6,127 nucleotides of DNA from assembly GCA_937916485.1 (NCBI GenBank), contig CALFSV010000313.1:1-6127 (forward strand), in the 5' to 3' direction. Positions 1-6,086 of the stretch are shown here, piece by piece. The position numbers were made by a program, and so were the translations under genes. Position 1 is the first letter of the stretch; each line of letters starts with the position of its first letter. This DNA is from an uncultured Paracoccaceae bacterium. GTDB taxonomy: Bacteria > Pseudomonadota > Alphaproteobacteria > Rhodobacterales > Rhodobacteraceae. The notes under the pieces were generated by a model. That model was given only the letters and a program-made list of their open reading frames with translations, was not told the DNA's origin and did not search any database.

Positions 1-1519
1 CGCCGCCGACCGCAACGAAAGCTTTCTGACCGACATCCACGCCCGCGATCACATCATCAAGGCGCGCATGGGCGTGCGGGCTGATGGCACAATCGTCGGG
101 ATTGATTTCGACGACATCACCGGGATTGGCCCCTATTCCATGTATCCGCGCACCTCTGCGATCGAGGCCAACCAAGTCCTCAACCTCACCGGTGCGCCCT
201 ATGTGATGGACCATTACCGCGCCCGCGCCCGCGTCGTGTTCCAGAACAAGAACCTGATGTGCCAATACCGCGCTGTGGGTCACCCCATCGCCATGGCCGT
301 CGCTGACGGTCTGCTGGACGAGGCCGGGGCCGCGCTGGGCATTGACCCGGTCGAGATGCGTCGCCGCAATCTGATGGCTGATGACAGCTATCCGCGCAAT
401 TCCGCCTCTGGCATGAAACTGGCCGACCTGTCGCACCAAAAGTCGCTAGAGGTCTTGGCCGAGACCATGGACTATGACGCCCTGCTCGCGGATCAAGCCG
501 AGGCCCGCGCCCGTGGCGTCTATCGCGGCATCGGCCTTGTTTCGATGGTCGAGGTCACCAATCCCTCGCCCATGTTCTACGGTATCGGCGGCGCGCCGAT
601 CTCTGCCCAAGACGGCGCGACTGTGCGGCTTGATGCGGGCGGCGGTCTGCGAATTTCCTCGTCGATCACAGAGCAAGGCCAAGGCACCAACGCCATCCTT
701 GCCCAGATCGCCGCTGGCATCTTTGGCATCCCGATCGAGCGCGTCAAGGTCACCACCGGCGACACCGACACCACACCCTATGGCGGCGGCACTTGGGCCT
801 CTCGCGGCGCGGGGATCGGCGGCGAAGCCATGCTGCAAGGCGCTTTGGCGCTTAAGGAACAGGTGCTCGGCGTCGCGGCGGTCATGCTGCAAACCGAGGC
901 CGCCAGCCTTGATATCGTCGACGGCGCTGTCACCGACGCCACGGGTATCCGCATGACCCTCAGCGATCTTGCCAAGACCGTCTATTACCGGGGCAACGAG
1001 CTGCCATCCGACCTGAAACCCGAACTTATCGCCACGCGCCACTACCGCGTCACCGACTTTCCCTTTGTCTTCACCAACGGGGCCATGGCCGCCTATGTCG
1101 AGGTTGATATCGAGACCGGGATCACGCAGGTCCTGAACTTTTGGGCGGTCGAGGATTGTGGCCGCGTCATCAACCCCATGCTGGTCGATGAACAGGTGCG
1201 CGGTGGCGTGGTGCAGGGCATTGGCGGGGCCTTGTACGAAGAGGTGCTGTATTCCGAGGACGGCCAGATGCAAAACGCCACCATGGCCGACTACCTTGTC
1301 CCCATGGCCGGGGAAATGCCCGATATCGTGGTCAAACACGTGGAAACCCCGACCCGCACGTCGGTCCTCGGCGCCAAAGGCGCAGGCGAAGCCGGCACTG
1401 GCGGTGCGCCTGCTGCGGTAATGAACGCCGTCAACGACGCGTTGCGACCCTTGGGTGGGCGACTGGATCAGATGCCCATGACGCCCGAGAGGGTGTTGAA
1501 GGCGTTGGGGGTGGTTTGA
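1..1519 (+). CDS. Xanthine dehydrogenase/CoxL-family molybdopterin-binding large subunit (5' truncated by window edge)
   Basis: This is the catalytic subunit of a molybdenum hydroxylase, which uses a molybdopterin cytosine dinucleotide cofactor and water-derived oxygen to oxidise an aldehyde, heterocycle or similar carbon centre. It usually partners with FAD and 2Fe-2S subunits, neither of which is in the window. The reading frame is open from the first full codon at base 2 and runs 505 residues to TGA at 1517-1519. Family members are about 780 residues, so roughly 280 N-terminal residues lie upstream. Visible landmarks are DRNESFLTDIHARD at the start, QYRAVGHP at visible residues 88-95 (bases 263-286), TEQGQGTN near 223-230, VEDCGRVINPM near 383-393, and GAKGAGEAGT at 457-466. 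The last holds the conserved catalytic glutamate (codon 1388-1390). The QYRAVGHP loop lacks the cysteine of CO dehydrogenase (VAYRCSFR), so this is not a true CoxL. Substrate unknown. It converges on dctP. Confidence 0.93.
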   Translation, partial: AADRNESFLTDIHARDHIIKARMGVRADGTIVGIDFDDITGIGPYSMYPRTSAIEANQVLNLTGAPYVMDHYRARARVVFQNKNLMCQYRAVGHPIAMAVADGLLDEAGAALGIDPVEMRRRNLMADDSYPRNSASGMKLADLSHQKSLEVLAETMDYDALLADQAEARARGVYRGIGLVSMVEVTNPSPMFYGIGGAPISAQDGATVRLDAGGGLRISSSITEQGQGTNAILAQIAAGIFGIPIERVKVTTGDTDTTPYGGGTWASRGAGIGGEAMLQGALALKEQVLGVAAVMLQTEAASLDIVDGAVTDATGIRMTLSDLAKTVYYRGNELPSDLKPELIATRHYRVTDFPFVFTNGAMAAYVEVDIETGITQVLNFWAVEDCGRVINPMLVDEQVRGGVVQGIGGALYEEVLYSEDGQMQNATMADYLVPMAGEMPDIVVKHVETPTRTSVLGAKGAGEAGTGGAPAAVMNAVNDALRPLGGRLDQMPMTPERVLKALGVV

Positions 1520-1560
1520 GTTCCGCTATAAATGCGCTTGTAGTTACACATGGTTGTGAC

Positions 1561-1574
1561 GGGCAATATTGCCC
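1561..1574. repeat. Perfect 14-bp palindrome GGGCAATATTGCCC, candidate interspersed repeat core
   Basis: The 14 bases are perfectly self-complementary and sit in non-coding DNA 41 bases after the molybdenum hydroxylase stop codon. The right flank continues ACCCTACG, so the minus strand reads CGTAGGGT followed by the palindrome. From memory, a GTAGGGTGGGCAATATTGCCC motif recurs in intergenic regions of Rhodobacteraceae, so this may be a degenerate copy of a dispersed palindromic repeat. Just to its left, 1543-1548 and 1555-1560 form a second small imperfect dyad (GTTACA/TGTGAC). Function is unknown; a 3'-end hairpin for the upstream transcript is an alternative. Confidence 0.5.
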
Positions 1575-1656
1575 ACCCTACGCTAAATTTGGACCTTCTG
1601 CACATCGCAAGACCCTATTGAACATTAGCTGAACGCGCTCCTTTGAAGGGGAAAAC

Positions 1657-1685
1657 AAAAAAGGCGACCCGTTGGGCCGCCTTTT
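1657..1685 (-). terminator. Rho-independent terminator for the DctP-family gene
   Basis: Bases 1661-1670 pair with 1674-1683 around a 3-base loop, giving a 10-bp stem. The one A/C mismatch on the plus strand becomes a U-G wobble in the minus-strand RNA, so the hairpin is complete only in that direction. The minus strand then reads TTTTTTGTTTT. It starts 23 bases beyond the stop codon of the minus-strand gene that ends at 1708. The plus strand has only TTTT after the stem, so it may also weakly stop transcripts arriving from the molybdenum hydroxylase gene. Confidence 0.9.
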
Positions 1686-1707
1686 CGTTCGTGCTGACCG
1701 GAAGGAT

Positions 1708-2784
1708 TCACTCAATCGTATAGACGTGCGGCCAAGTGTACCCCGTGTCTGCAACGGCCTTGAGGTAGGCGTTCATGACTTCGCTGCCGGGCATGCCGCG
1801 ACCATCGGCGTCTTTGGCCTGAAGGTTGGGGAAGGCATCCATGGACACCGCCCAACCGGCGCGGGCCTCTTCGCTGAGGGTCTTGATCTCTGCACCCACT
1901 TCAGCCAGCCCTTTGAGGCCGCTTTCCTGACGGGCGTTGAGGGATGCGCCGGCTTGCTCTTCGTAGGCGCGGCCCACTTCGCGGATGATCTTTTGCACAT
2001 CCTCCGGAAGGCTTTCGAACTTGCGCTGGTTCATGGTCAGCGCGTTGACGCCCATCGCGCCGAACCCGATCAGCGTGTAATAGGGCGAGGGTTCGTAGAA
2101 CTTAAACCCAAGGTAGGCAGAGGGGAACATCAGCCAGCCGTCATAGACGCCGGTTTGCAGCGACAGATAGCCATCCGGCAGCGAGGATTGCACAGGGATC
2201 GCACCGGCATATTCCAGCCACGGCAGGTTTGGACCCGCACCACCGATTTTCACGCCCTTAAGGTCCGCGACGGTCTCCCATGGGTTCGTCGTGCCAAGGT
2301 GGTAGTTGTCCCAGCCATGCAGGCCCAGCAATACCTGACGGTACTCAGAGGTGAACTGCTCTTCCAGCCAAGGCACAGCGTCATAGGTGGCGCGCGTGGC
2401 CTTCAACTCTTGCGACGAGTCCTGTGGGCCGAAAGGCGCGTAATAGGGGAAGTTGTGCAGGAACAGCTTGGACGGCTCAAAGCACATGCAATACGCGCCG
2501 ATATCAAGGATACCGTTCTGCACCGCTTCCAGCGTTTCGGCCACGCCTGCGATCGCGCCGCCGTAACCCTCGACGAAATCAACGGTGTGCTCAGTTTCCT
2601 CGGCCACGCGGCGCTTGACCTCGGGGACAAAGAAATTGGCGGTATCGGCCACATAGACGGCGGGCCCGTTGGGGTGGCCCGATCCGATCCGGAATGTGAA
2701 ATTCTCTGCAAACGCGGTGCTGGCCGTCGCGGCAACAAGCGCAGCAGTCCCACCGAGCCGCAGCATCTTTCCTAGATTTGTCAT
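1708..2784 (-). CDS. dctP: TRAP transporter solute-binding protein, DctP family
   Basis: This is the periplasmic receptor of a TRAP uptake system, which hands its ligand to the DctQM membrane complex encoded divergently next door. It has 358 residues, normal for the family. A Sec signal peptide covers residues 1-26 (MTNLGKMLRLGG, a hydrophobic run, then AFA) with predicted cleavage before ENFTFRIG. Family marks are EAVQNGILDIGAY near 86-98, DLKGVKI at 174-180, LSLQTGVYDGW near 207-217, and FESLPEDVQKII near 256-267. The start is fixed by GGGAGG at 2791-2796, six bases upstream of the ATG. Two features are odd. The arginine that normally follows the KGxKI motif is Gly181, and the only cysteines, Cys99 and Cys101, form a CxC pair near the probable ligand pocket. 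The symbol marks the family only; the substrate cannot be named and need not be a C4-dicarboxylate. The gene is transcribed away from dctQM, which is unusual. Confidence 0.95.
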   Translation of the reverse strand: MTNLGKMLRLGGTAALVAATASTAFAENFTFRIGSGHPNGPAVYVADTANFFVPEVKRRVAEETEHTVDFVEGYGGAIAGVAETLEAVQNGILDIGAYCMCFEPSKLFLHNFPYYAPFGPQDSSQELKATRATYDAVPWLEEQFTSEYRQVLLGLHGWDNYHLGTTNPWETVADLKGVKIGGAGPNLPWLEYAGAIPVQSSLPDGYLSLQTGVYDGWLMFPSAYLGFKFYEPSPYYTLIGFGAMGVNALTMNQRKFESLPEDVQKIIREVGRAYEEQAGASLNARQESGLKGLAEVGAEIKTLSEEARAGWAVSMDAFPNLQAKDADGRGMPGSEVMNAYLKAVADTGYTWPHVYTIE

Positions 2785-2819
2785 GCTAATCCTCCCTTAA
2801 GCATTTTAGTTTCCCGTAT

Positions 2820-2845
2820 GGGGCCTTCTGGTGGCCCCTGTTTTT
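2820..2845 (+). terminator. Terminator-like hairpin in the divergent region
   Basis: GGGGCC (2820-2825) pairs fully with GGCCCC (2833-2838) around a 7-base loop and is followed on the plus strand by TG and TTTTT (2841-2845). That is the form of a plus-strand rho-independent terminator. No plus-strand gene ends nearby, because the DNA to the left encodes dctP on the minus strand. It could stop antisense or read-through transcription before dctQM. In the minus-strand dctP mRNA the same bases would form a leader hairpin upstream of the ribosome binding site. Confidence 0.5.
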
Positions 2846-2858
2846 ACGGGCGGTATTC

Positions 2859-2935
2859 TTATTTATCATTCGTAAATACCTCACAGAATCCCCCAACGGT
2901 CAAGCACTTGGTGCGTTATTTATCGATTGCTAAAC
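2859..2935. promoter_or_regulatory. Paired operator-like repeats between dctP and dctQM
   Basis: Two 20-base copies begin with the same nine bases, TTATTTATC, at 2859-2878 and 2916-2935, with starts 57 bases apart. The left copy contains a perfect inverted repeat, TATTTA (2860-2865) and TAAATA (2873-2878). The right copy keeps a shorter TTTA (2919-2922) and TAAA (2931-2934) dyad. The left copy overlaps the likely -10 region of the dctP promoter, and the right copy lies just upstream of the -35 box of the dctQM promoter. This arrangement suits one regulator controlling both directions. The regulator is not in the window and its family cannot be told from these sites. Confidence 0.5.
2873..2903 (-). 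promoter_or_regulatory. dctP: Probable dctP promoter
   Basis: On the minus strand a TTGACC box (2903 down to 2898) matches the -35 consensus. The -10 element is less certain: TATTTA (2878-2873) lies 19 bases away, and GGTATT (2880-2875) lies 17 bases away. Either gives a leader of about 80 bases that includes the hairpin at 2820-2838. The -10 candidates lie within or against the left operator-like repeat, suggesting repression by occlusion. Confidence 0.45.
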
Positions 2936-2942
2936 TTGTGCC

Positions 2943-2970
2943 TTGACCCTCCGGGGTGATGCGCTAGCGT
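2943..2970 (+). promoter_or_regulatory. dctQ: Probable dctQM promoter
   Basis: TTGACC (2943-2948) is followed after 16 bases by TAGCGT (2965-2970), a layout common in alphaproteobacterial promoters, where the -35 is strong and the -10 is GC-rich. It would give a leader of about 30 bases before the dctQ start at 3006. The TTG of this -35 box is also an in-frame potential start codon, which I reject because it lies in the promoter. Confidence 0.5.
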
Positions 2971-2993
2971 GGCGCAACAAAAATAACATTGCA

Positions 2994-3003
2994 GGGGGAG
3001 GGG
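2994..3003 (+). promoter_or_regulatory. dctQ: Ribosome binding site that fixes the dctQ start
   Basis: The purine run GGGGGAGGGG contains GGAGG at 2997-3001, four bases before the ATG at 3006. No comparable site precedes the earlier in-frame TTG at 2943. Confidence 0.75.
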
Positions 3004-3005
3004 CG

Positions 3006-3530
3006 ATGGGCGCGGCAATCAAGACGGCGCGAGTCGTACATCTGTTTTCGGCTTTCTGGACATTGATATTGGCTTTGCTGATCTGCGGTGACGTGATCGG
3101 GCGGATCCTGTTCAATTTTCCGATTCCGGGGACAAAAGAGATCATCCAGAATTCCGTGGTCGCGGTGACCTTTTTGCAGATCCCGCTGGCGATCTATTCC
3201 GGGTCCATGCTGCGCACCTCGATTTTTGCCGACGCAGTCCCGCCGTTGTTTCGTAAAGTCTTGCGGACAGTGGCCTCGCTGCTGGGTTTTGCCCTGTTTC
3301 TGGGACTGTTGTGGAGCACATGGCCCTCGTTCTGGGACGCGTACCGCATCGGCGAATACGAGGGTGAAGGCGCGTTGCGCGTGCCCACATGGCCGGTGCG
3401 CGGCACGGTTCTGGTGATGTCGCTCTTTGGCACTTTCGCCTATCTCACGATGATCTTCTACGACTGGACGGGCCAGTTAGAGGATGAGAATTCCGCGCCG
3501 GGCGCCATGCCCGAAGACACCGCAGGTTAA
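3006..3530 (+). CDS. dctQ: TRAP transporter small permease subunit, DctQ family
   Basis: This inner-membrane protein is the small subunit of a TRAP transporter and associates with DctM to receive ligand from the periplasmic binding protein. It has 174 residues, normal for the family, with four hydrophobic segments at about 12-32, 45-65, 85-105 and 130-152. Family signatures are GRILFNFPIPGTKEI at about 32-46 and GALRVPTWPVR at 122-132; the latter resembles the conserved loop before the last helix. The C-terminus is short, acidic and probably cytoplasmic. The ATG at 3006 is chosen because it has a strong ribosome binding site; an in-frame TTG 63 bases upstream would add 21 residues unlike the family. 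Eleven bases separate it from dctM, so the two are almost certainly co-transcribed. Confidence 0.93.
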   Translation: MGAAIKTARVVHLFSAFWTLILALLICGDVIGRILFNFPIPGTKEIIQNSVVAVTFLQIPLAIYSGSMLRTSIFADAVPPLFRKVLRTVASLLGFALFLGLLWSTWPSFWDAYRIGEYEGEGALRVPTWPVRGTVLVMSLFGTFAYLTMIFYDWTGQLEDENSAPGAMPEDTAG

Positions 3531-3541
3531 GGAGAAGAACG

Positions 3542-4858
3542 ATGGGAGGAGATATCGTTCTCTGGATGCTGGCCCTTTTGGTGGTCTTGATCCTGTTGGG
3601 GGTGCATATCGGCGTGTCGCTGGCGGTCTGTTCGGCGCTTGGGGTCTTTTTGATCCTTGGCAGCACAGAGGCCGCCTTGGCGATCCTTGGAAACACAGCC
3701 TATGAGGCAGTGCGAAAGGATGTGTTTGCGGTCATTCCGCTGTTTGTGCTGATGGGGGATTTCATATCGAGGTCGGGCGCGGCGGCGGACCTGTACCGCA
3801 TCTGCGACCGCTCGCTGAAACGCCTGCCCGGACGTCTGGCGATTGCCACGATTACGGGCAATACGGTGTTTGCGGCTGTGACGGGCGTGTCGATTGCCTC
3901 GGCGGCGGCCTTTTCGCGGATCGCGTATCCCGAGATGCGCAAGGTCGGCTATAAACAGACCTTTGCGCTGGGGGCTGTGGCCGGGTCTGCCTGTCTGGGG
4001 ATGCTGATTCCGCCGTCGGTTCTGCTCATCGTTTGGGCCATCCTGACAGAGATGAGCGTCGGCGCGCTGTTCATCGCGGGGATCATTCCGGGGCTGCTTC
4101 TGGCCGGGCTTTTCGTTGCTTACGTGATCATCGCCGCTGTCAGAGATCCCAGCATCGCGCCTCCCTTTACAGAGGATCTGGTCAAGGCCACTCCGGAAGA
4201 GGTGAAATCCGAACTGATTGGCGGGCTTGGCATTCTGTCGCTGATCATCCTCGTCATTGGTGGTATCTGGACCGGCTTTTTCACGCCGACCGAGGCCGCT
4301 GGTTTCGGGGCCATCGGCGCGCTGCTGATCGGTGTGGTCAAGGGAATGCGCACCAAAGACATCGTCGCCTCGATCATTCAGGCCGGACGCACCACCGCGC
4401 CGATCATGTTCCTGCTGATCACGGCACAGATGTATTCGCGCCTGCTGGCCATCGGCGGGGCTGTGAACTTTATCCAGGGCATGTTCCTTGGGGCGGGCCT
4501 TGATCCCTGGCAGATCATCATGCTGATGGTGCTGGTCTGGATTGTGCTTGGGATGCTGATCGACAGCGTCTCGATCATCCTGCTGACTGTGCCAATCTTT
4601 GCGCCCATTGCGATGGTCTTGGGGATCGACCCGATTGCCTTTGCCATCTTTGGCATTCTGGTGATTGAGGCCGGGTTGCTGACGCCGCCCTTTGGTCTGC
4701 TGGTCTACACGGTCAAAGGCTCTGTGCCCGATCCTACGGCAACGCTTGGCATGATATTCAAGGGCTCGACGCCGTATTTCCTGCTGATCCTCGTGGCGGC
4801 CTTCATCGTGCTCTTGATCCCGTCGCTGGCCACATGGCTGCCCAAAGCGGTTTTATAG
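3542..4858 (+). CDS. dctM: TRAP transporter large permease subunit, DctM family
   Basis: This is the transport-forming inner-membrane subunit, which uses an ion gradient (sodium in characterised members) to move ligand delivered by the binding protein. It has 438 residues, typical for DctM, and is hydrophobic throughout with about eleven or twelve membrane segments. Family motifs include VIPLFVLMGDF at 64-74, AAVTGVSIASAAAF at 111-124, YPEMRKVGY at 129-137, GMLIPPSV at 153-160, FFTPTEAAGFGA at 246-257, and LLTPPFGLLVY at 379-389. The two TG- or TP-containing re-entrant regions expected of this ion-transporter superfamily are both present. The site AAGGAG (3529-3534) overlaps the dctQ stop codon and sits seven bases before the ATG, supporting coupled translation. 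A long hairpin follows the gene. Substrate is not predictable from this subunit. Confidence 0.95.
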   Translation: MGGDIVLWMLALLVVLILLGVHIGVSLAVCSALGVFLILGSTEAALAILGNTAYEAVRKDVFAVIPLFVLMGDFISRSGAAADLYRICDRSLKRLPGRLAIATITGNTVFAAVTGVSIASAAAFSRIAYPEMRKVGYKQTFALGAVAGSACLGMLIPPSVLLIVWAILTEMSVGALFIAGIIPGLLLAGLFVAYVIIAAVRDPSIAPPFTEDLVKATPEEVKSELIGGLGILSLIILVIGGIWTGFFTPTEAAGFGAIGALLIGVVKGMRTKDIVASIIQAGRTTAPIMFLLITAQMYSRLLAIGGAVNFIQGMFLGAGLDPWQIIMLMVLVWIVLGMLIDSVSIILLTVPIFAPIAMVLGIDPIAFAIFGILVIEAGLLTPPFGLLVYTVKGSVPDPTATLGMIFKGSTPYFLLILVAAFIVLLIPSLATWLPKAVL

Positions 4859-4874
4859 CGTTTCTTGAAATGCC

Positions 4875-4911
4875 TGCACCCTGACATCGTAAAACACGAT
4901 GGCAGGGTGCA
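4875..4911 (+). terminator. Long stem-loop after dctM
   Basis: Bases 4875-4890 pair with 4896-4911 over 16 positions with a single A/G mismatch (4884/4902) and a 5-base loop. It lies 16 bases after the dctM stop codon. The sequence after the stem (AACTTTATGATTTT) has only scattered T residues, so it is a weak intrinsic terminator or an mRNA-stabilising 3' structure. If termination is partial, the downstream monooxygenase gene may be expressed partly by read-through from dctQM. A palindromic repeat or operator is an alternative. Confidence 0.6.
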
Positions 4912-4922
4912 AACTTTATGAT

Positions 4923-4951
4923 TTTCCGTAATGGGGCGCGCGCGCTATCTG
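4923..4951 (+). promoter_or_regulatory. Weak candidate promoter for the monooxygenase gene
   Basis: A possible -10, TATCTG (4946-4951), lies 17 bases downstream of TTTTCC (4923-4928), a poor -35 match. The spacer includes the alternating run GCGCGCGCGC (4936-4945). The 121-base gap and the hairpin after dctM make a separate promoter plausible, but this exact assignment is uncertain. Confidence 0.25.
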
Positions 4952-4969
4952 TTACGAAACATCAAACCC

Positions 4970-4973
4970 GGAG
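4970..4973 (+). promoter_or_regulatory. Ribosome binding site that decides the monooxygenase start
   Basis: GGAG is immediately next to the first ATG (4974), leaving no spacer, but lies six bases before the second in-frame ATG (4980). The second ATG is therefore the likely start. It gives the N-terminus MELGFFTMP, as usual for this family. Confidence 0.7.
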
Positions 4974-4979
4974 ATGACA

Positions 4980-6086
4980 ATGGAACTTGGCTTTTTTACG
5001 ATGCCCATTCACCCGCTGGACAAGGACTGGCGGAAATCCCTAGCCGAAGACCGCGCGGCCTTCCTGCTTGCCGATGAGTTGGGCTTCAAAGAAGCTTATG
5101 TGGGCGAGCATGTCACCGACAAGGCAGAGCAGATCACAAGCTGCACCATGTTTCTGGCCTCGCTTGCGTCTGAAGTGAAACAGATGCGACTGGGCACTGG
5201 CACCGTCAATATGCCCAACGCGCACCCCGCTGCTGTCGCCGCGCAGGTGGCGATGCTGGATCACATGCTGGACGGGCGGTTCAACTTTGGCATTTCGCCC
5301 GGCGGTCTTGCCACCGACGCCGAGGTCTTTGGCAATCTGGATGCGGACCGGGCAGAGATGTTCCTTGAATGCATCAACACCGTCCTCAAGATCTGGGAGA
5401 GCGAGCCACCCTATAACATCAAGGGCAAATACTGGAACATCTCGACCGAACAGGCCGGGATGACCGAGATCGGCCAAGGCATCATGCCCAAGCCCTTTCA
5501 ACGCCCGCATCCGCCGATTGTGGTGACCGCCGTTGCGCCCTTTTCCAAAGGTGTCACCGAGGCCGCCGCGCGCGGTTGGGATCCGATCAGCGCGAACTTT
5601 CTGATGCCGCAATGGGTTGCGTCCCATTGGCCGAAATATGTCGAGGGCTGCGAGCGTGTTGGCCGCAAGGCGGATCCGGCGAACTGGCGCGTGGCAAAGT
5701 CCGTCTTTGTTGCCGACGACATGGACACGGCGCGCGCCTATGCGACCGATCCAAACAGCCCCTACCGATTCTATTACTCGCAACTGCTGACCAAAATGCG
5801 CAAGCACAACCGGGTCAACCTGTTCAAAGAATACCGCGATCAGCCCGACGACGAGGTCACGCTGGACCGGGTCTGCGAAAAGCTGATCATCTGGGGCACA
5901 CCGGACAAGGTCGCCGATGATCTGCTCGCCTTCCGCGAAGAGGTCGGTGATTTCGGCACGCTGCTGCTGGCTGGCAAAGACTGGGCGGACGTAGAGCTAT
6001 CACGCCGTTCGATGGTGCTCTTGGCGGAACAGGTGAAACCTATGGTGAACTCTGCCATCGCGGCCTCGTCGAAAGCCGCGCAATGA
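4980..6086 (+). CDS. LLM-class (luciferase-like) flavin-dependent monooxygenase
   Basis: This is a bacterial-luciferase-fold TIM-barrel enzyme that uses reduced FMN supplied by a separate reductase and O2 to oxygenate an organic substrate. It has 368 residues from the ATG at 4980; the family is usually about 330-380. Landmarks are MELGFFTMPIHP at the N-terminal strand, ELGFKEAYVGEHV at 33-45 (the GEH corresponds to the active-site histidine region of luciferases), RLGTGTVNMPNAHP at 70-83, LDHMLDGRFNFGISPGG at 93-109, QRPHPPIVV at 174-182, and GTPDKVADDLL at 306-316. The overall pattern recalls proteins often annotated as limonene 1,2-monooxygenase-like, but that label is weak evidence of substrate. 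No flavin reductase is visible in the window. It lies 121 bases after dctM on the same strand and overlaps the next gene by ATGA, so it heads or belongs to a catabolic operon continuing to the right. Confidence 0.93.
   Translation: MELGFFTMPIHPLDKDWRKSLAEDRAAFLLADELGFKEAYVGEHVTDKAEQITSCTMFLASLASEVKQMRLGTGTVNMPNAHPAAVAAQVAMLDHMLDGRFNFGISPGGLATDAEVFGNLDADRAEMFLECINTVLKIWESEPPYNIKGKYWNISTEQAGMTEIGQGIMPKPFQRPHPPIVVTAVAPFSKGVTEAAARGWDPISANFLMPQWVASHWPKYVEGCERVGRKADPANWRVAKSVFVADDMDTARAYATDPNSPYRFYYSQLLTKMRKHNRVNLFKEYRDQPDDEVTLDRVCEKLIIWGTPDKVADDLLAFREEVGDFGTLLLAGKDWADVELSRRSMVLLAEQVKPMVNSAIAASSKAAQ

Noticed and set aside
446..1339. A 297-codon open frame on the minus strand inside the molybdenum hydroxylase gene
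   Set aside because: It lies wholly antisense to a strongly recognisable enzyme, its translation has no family resemblance and is rich in G, D and H as expected of antisense frames in high-GC DNA, and no ribosome binding site stands out.
1..1519. Naming the first gene coxL (aerobic CO dehydrogenase)
   Set aside because: The diagnostic active-site cysteine motif is absent, so only superfamily membership is supported.
1672..2775. A 367-codon open frame on the plus strand opposite the DctP gene
   Set aside because: The minus strand encodes a clear binding protein with signal peptide, ribosome binding site and terminator over the same span. The plus-strand frame starts inside that terminator and resembles no family.
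2901..2914. Small dyads CAAG-CA-CTTG and GCAC-TTG-GTGC in the divergent region
   Set aside because: They are very short, overlap each other, and lie between the two -35 boxes without a matching second copy. Chance is a sufficient explanation.
2943..3005. An N-terminal extension of DctQ from the TTG at 2943
   Set aside because: The TTG is part of a good -35 box, has no ribosome binding site, and the extra residues are hydrophilic and unlike DctQ N-termini. The ATG at 3006 has a strong ribosome binding site.
4936..4945. Alternating GCGCGCGCGC run as a possible Z-DNA or special site
   Set aside because: Ten bases is too short to support a structural claim in GC-rich DNA.
4974..4979. The monooxygenase start at the first ATG (4974)
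   Set aside because: GGAG directly abuts this ATG, leaving no spacing, while it is ideally placed for the ATG at 4980.
5040..5807. A 255-codon open frame on the minus strand inside the LLM monooxygenase gene
   Set aside because: It is a codon-bias shadow of the monooxygenase, with no recognisable domain and no promoter or ribosome binding site.
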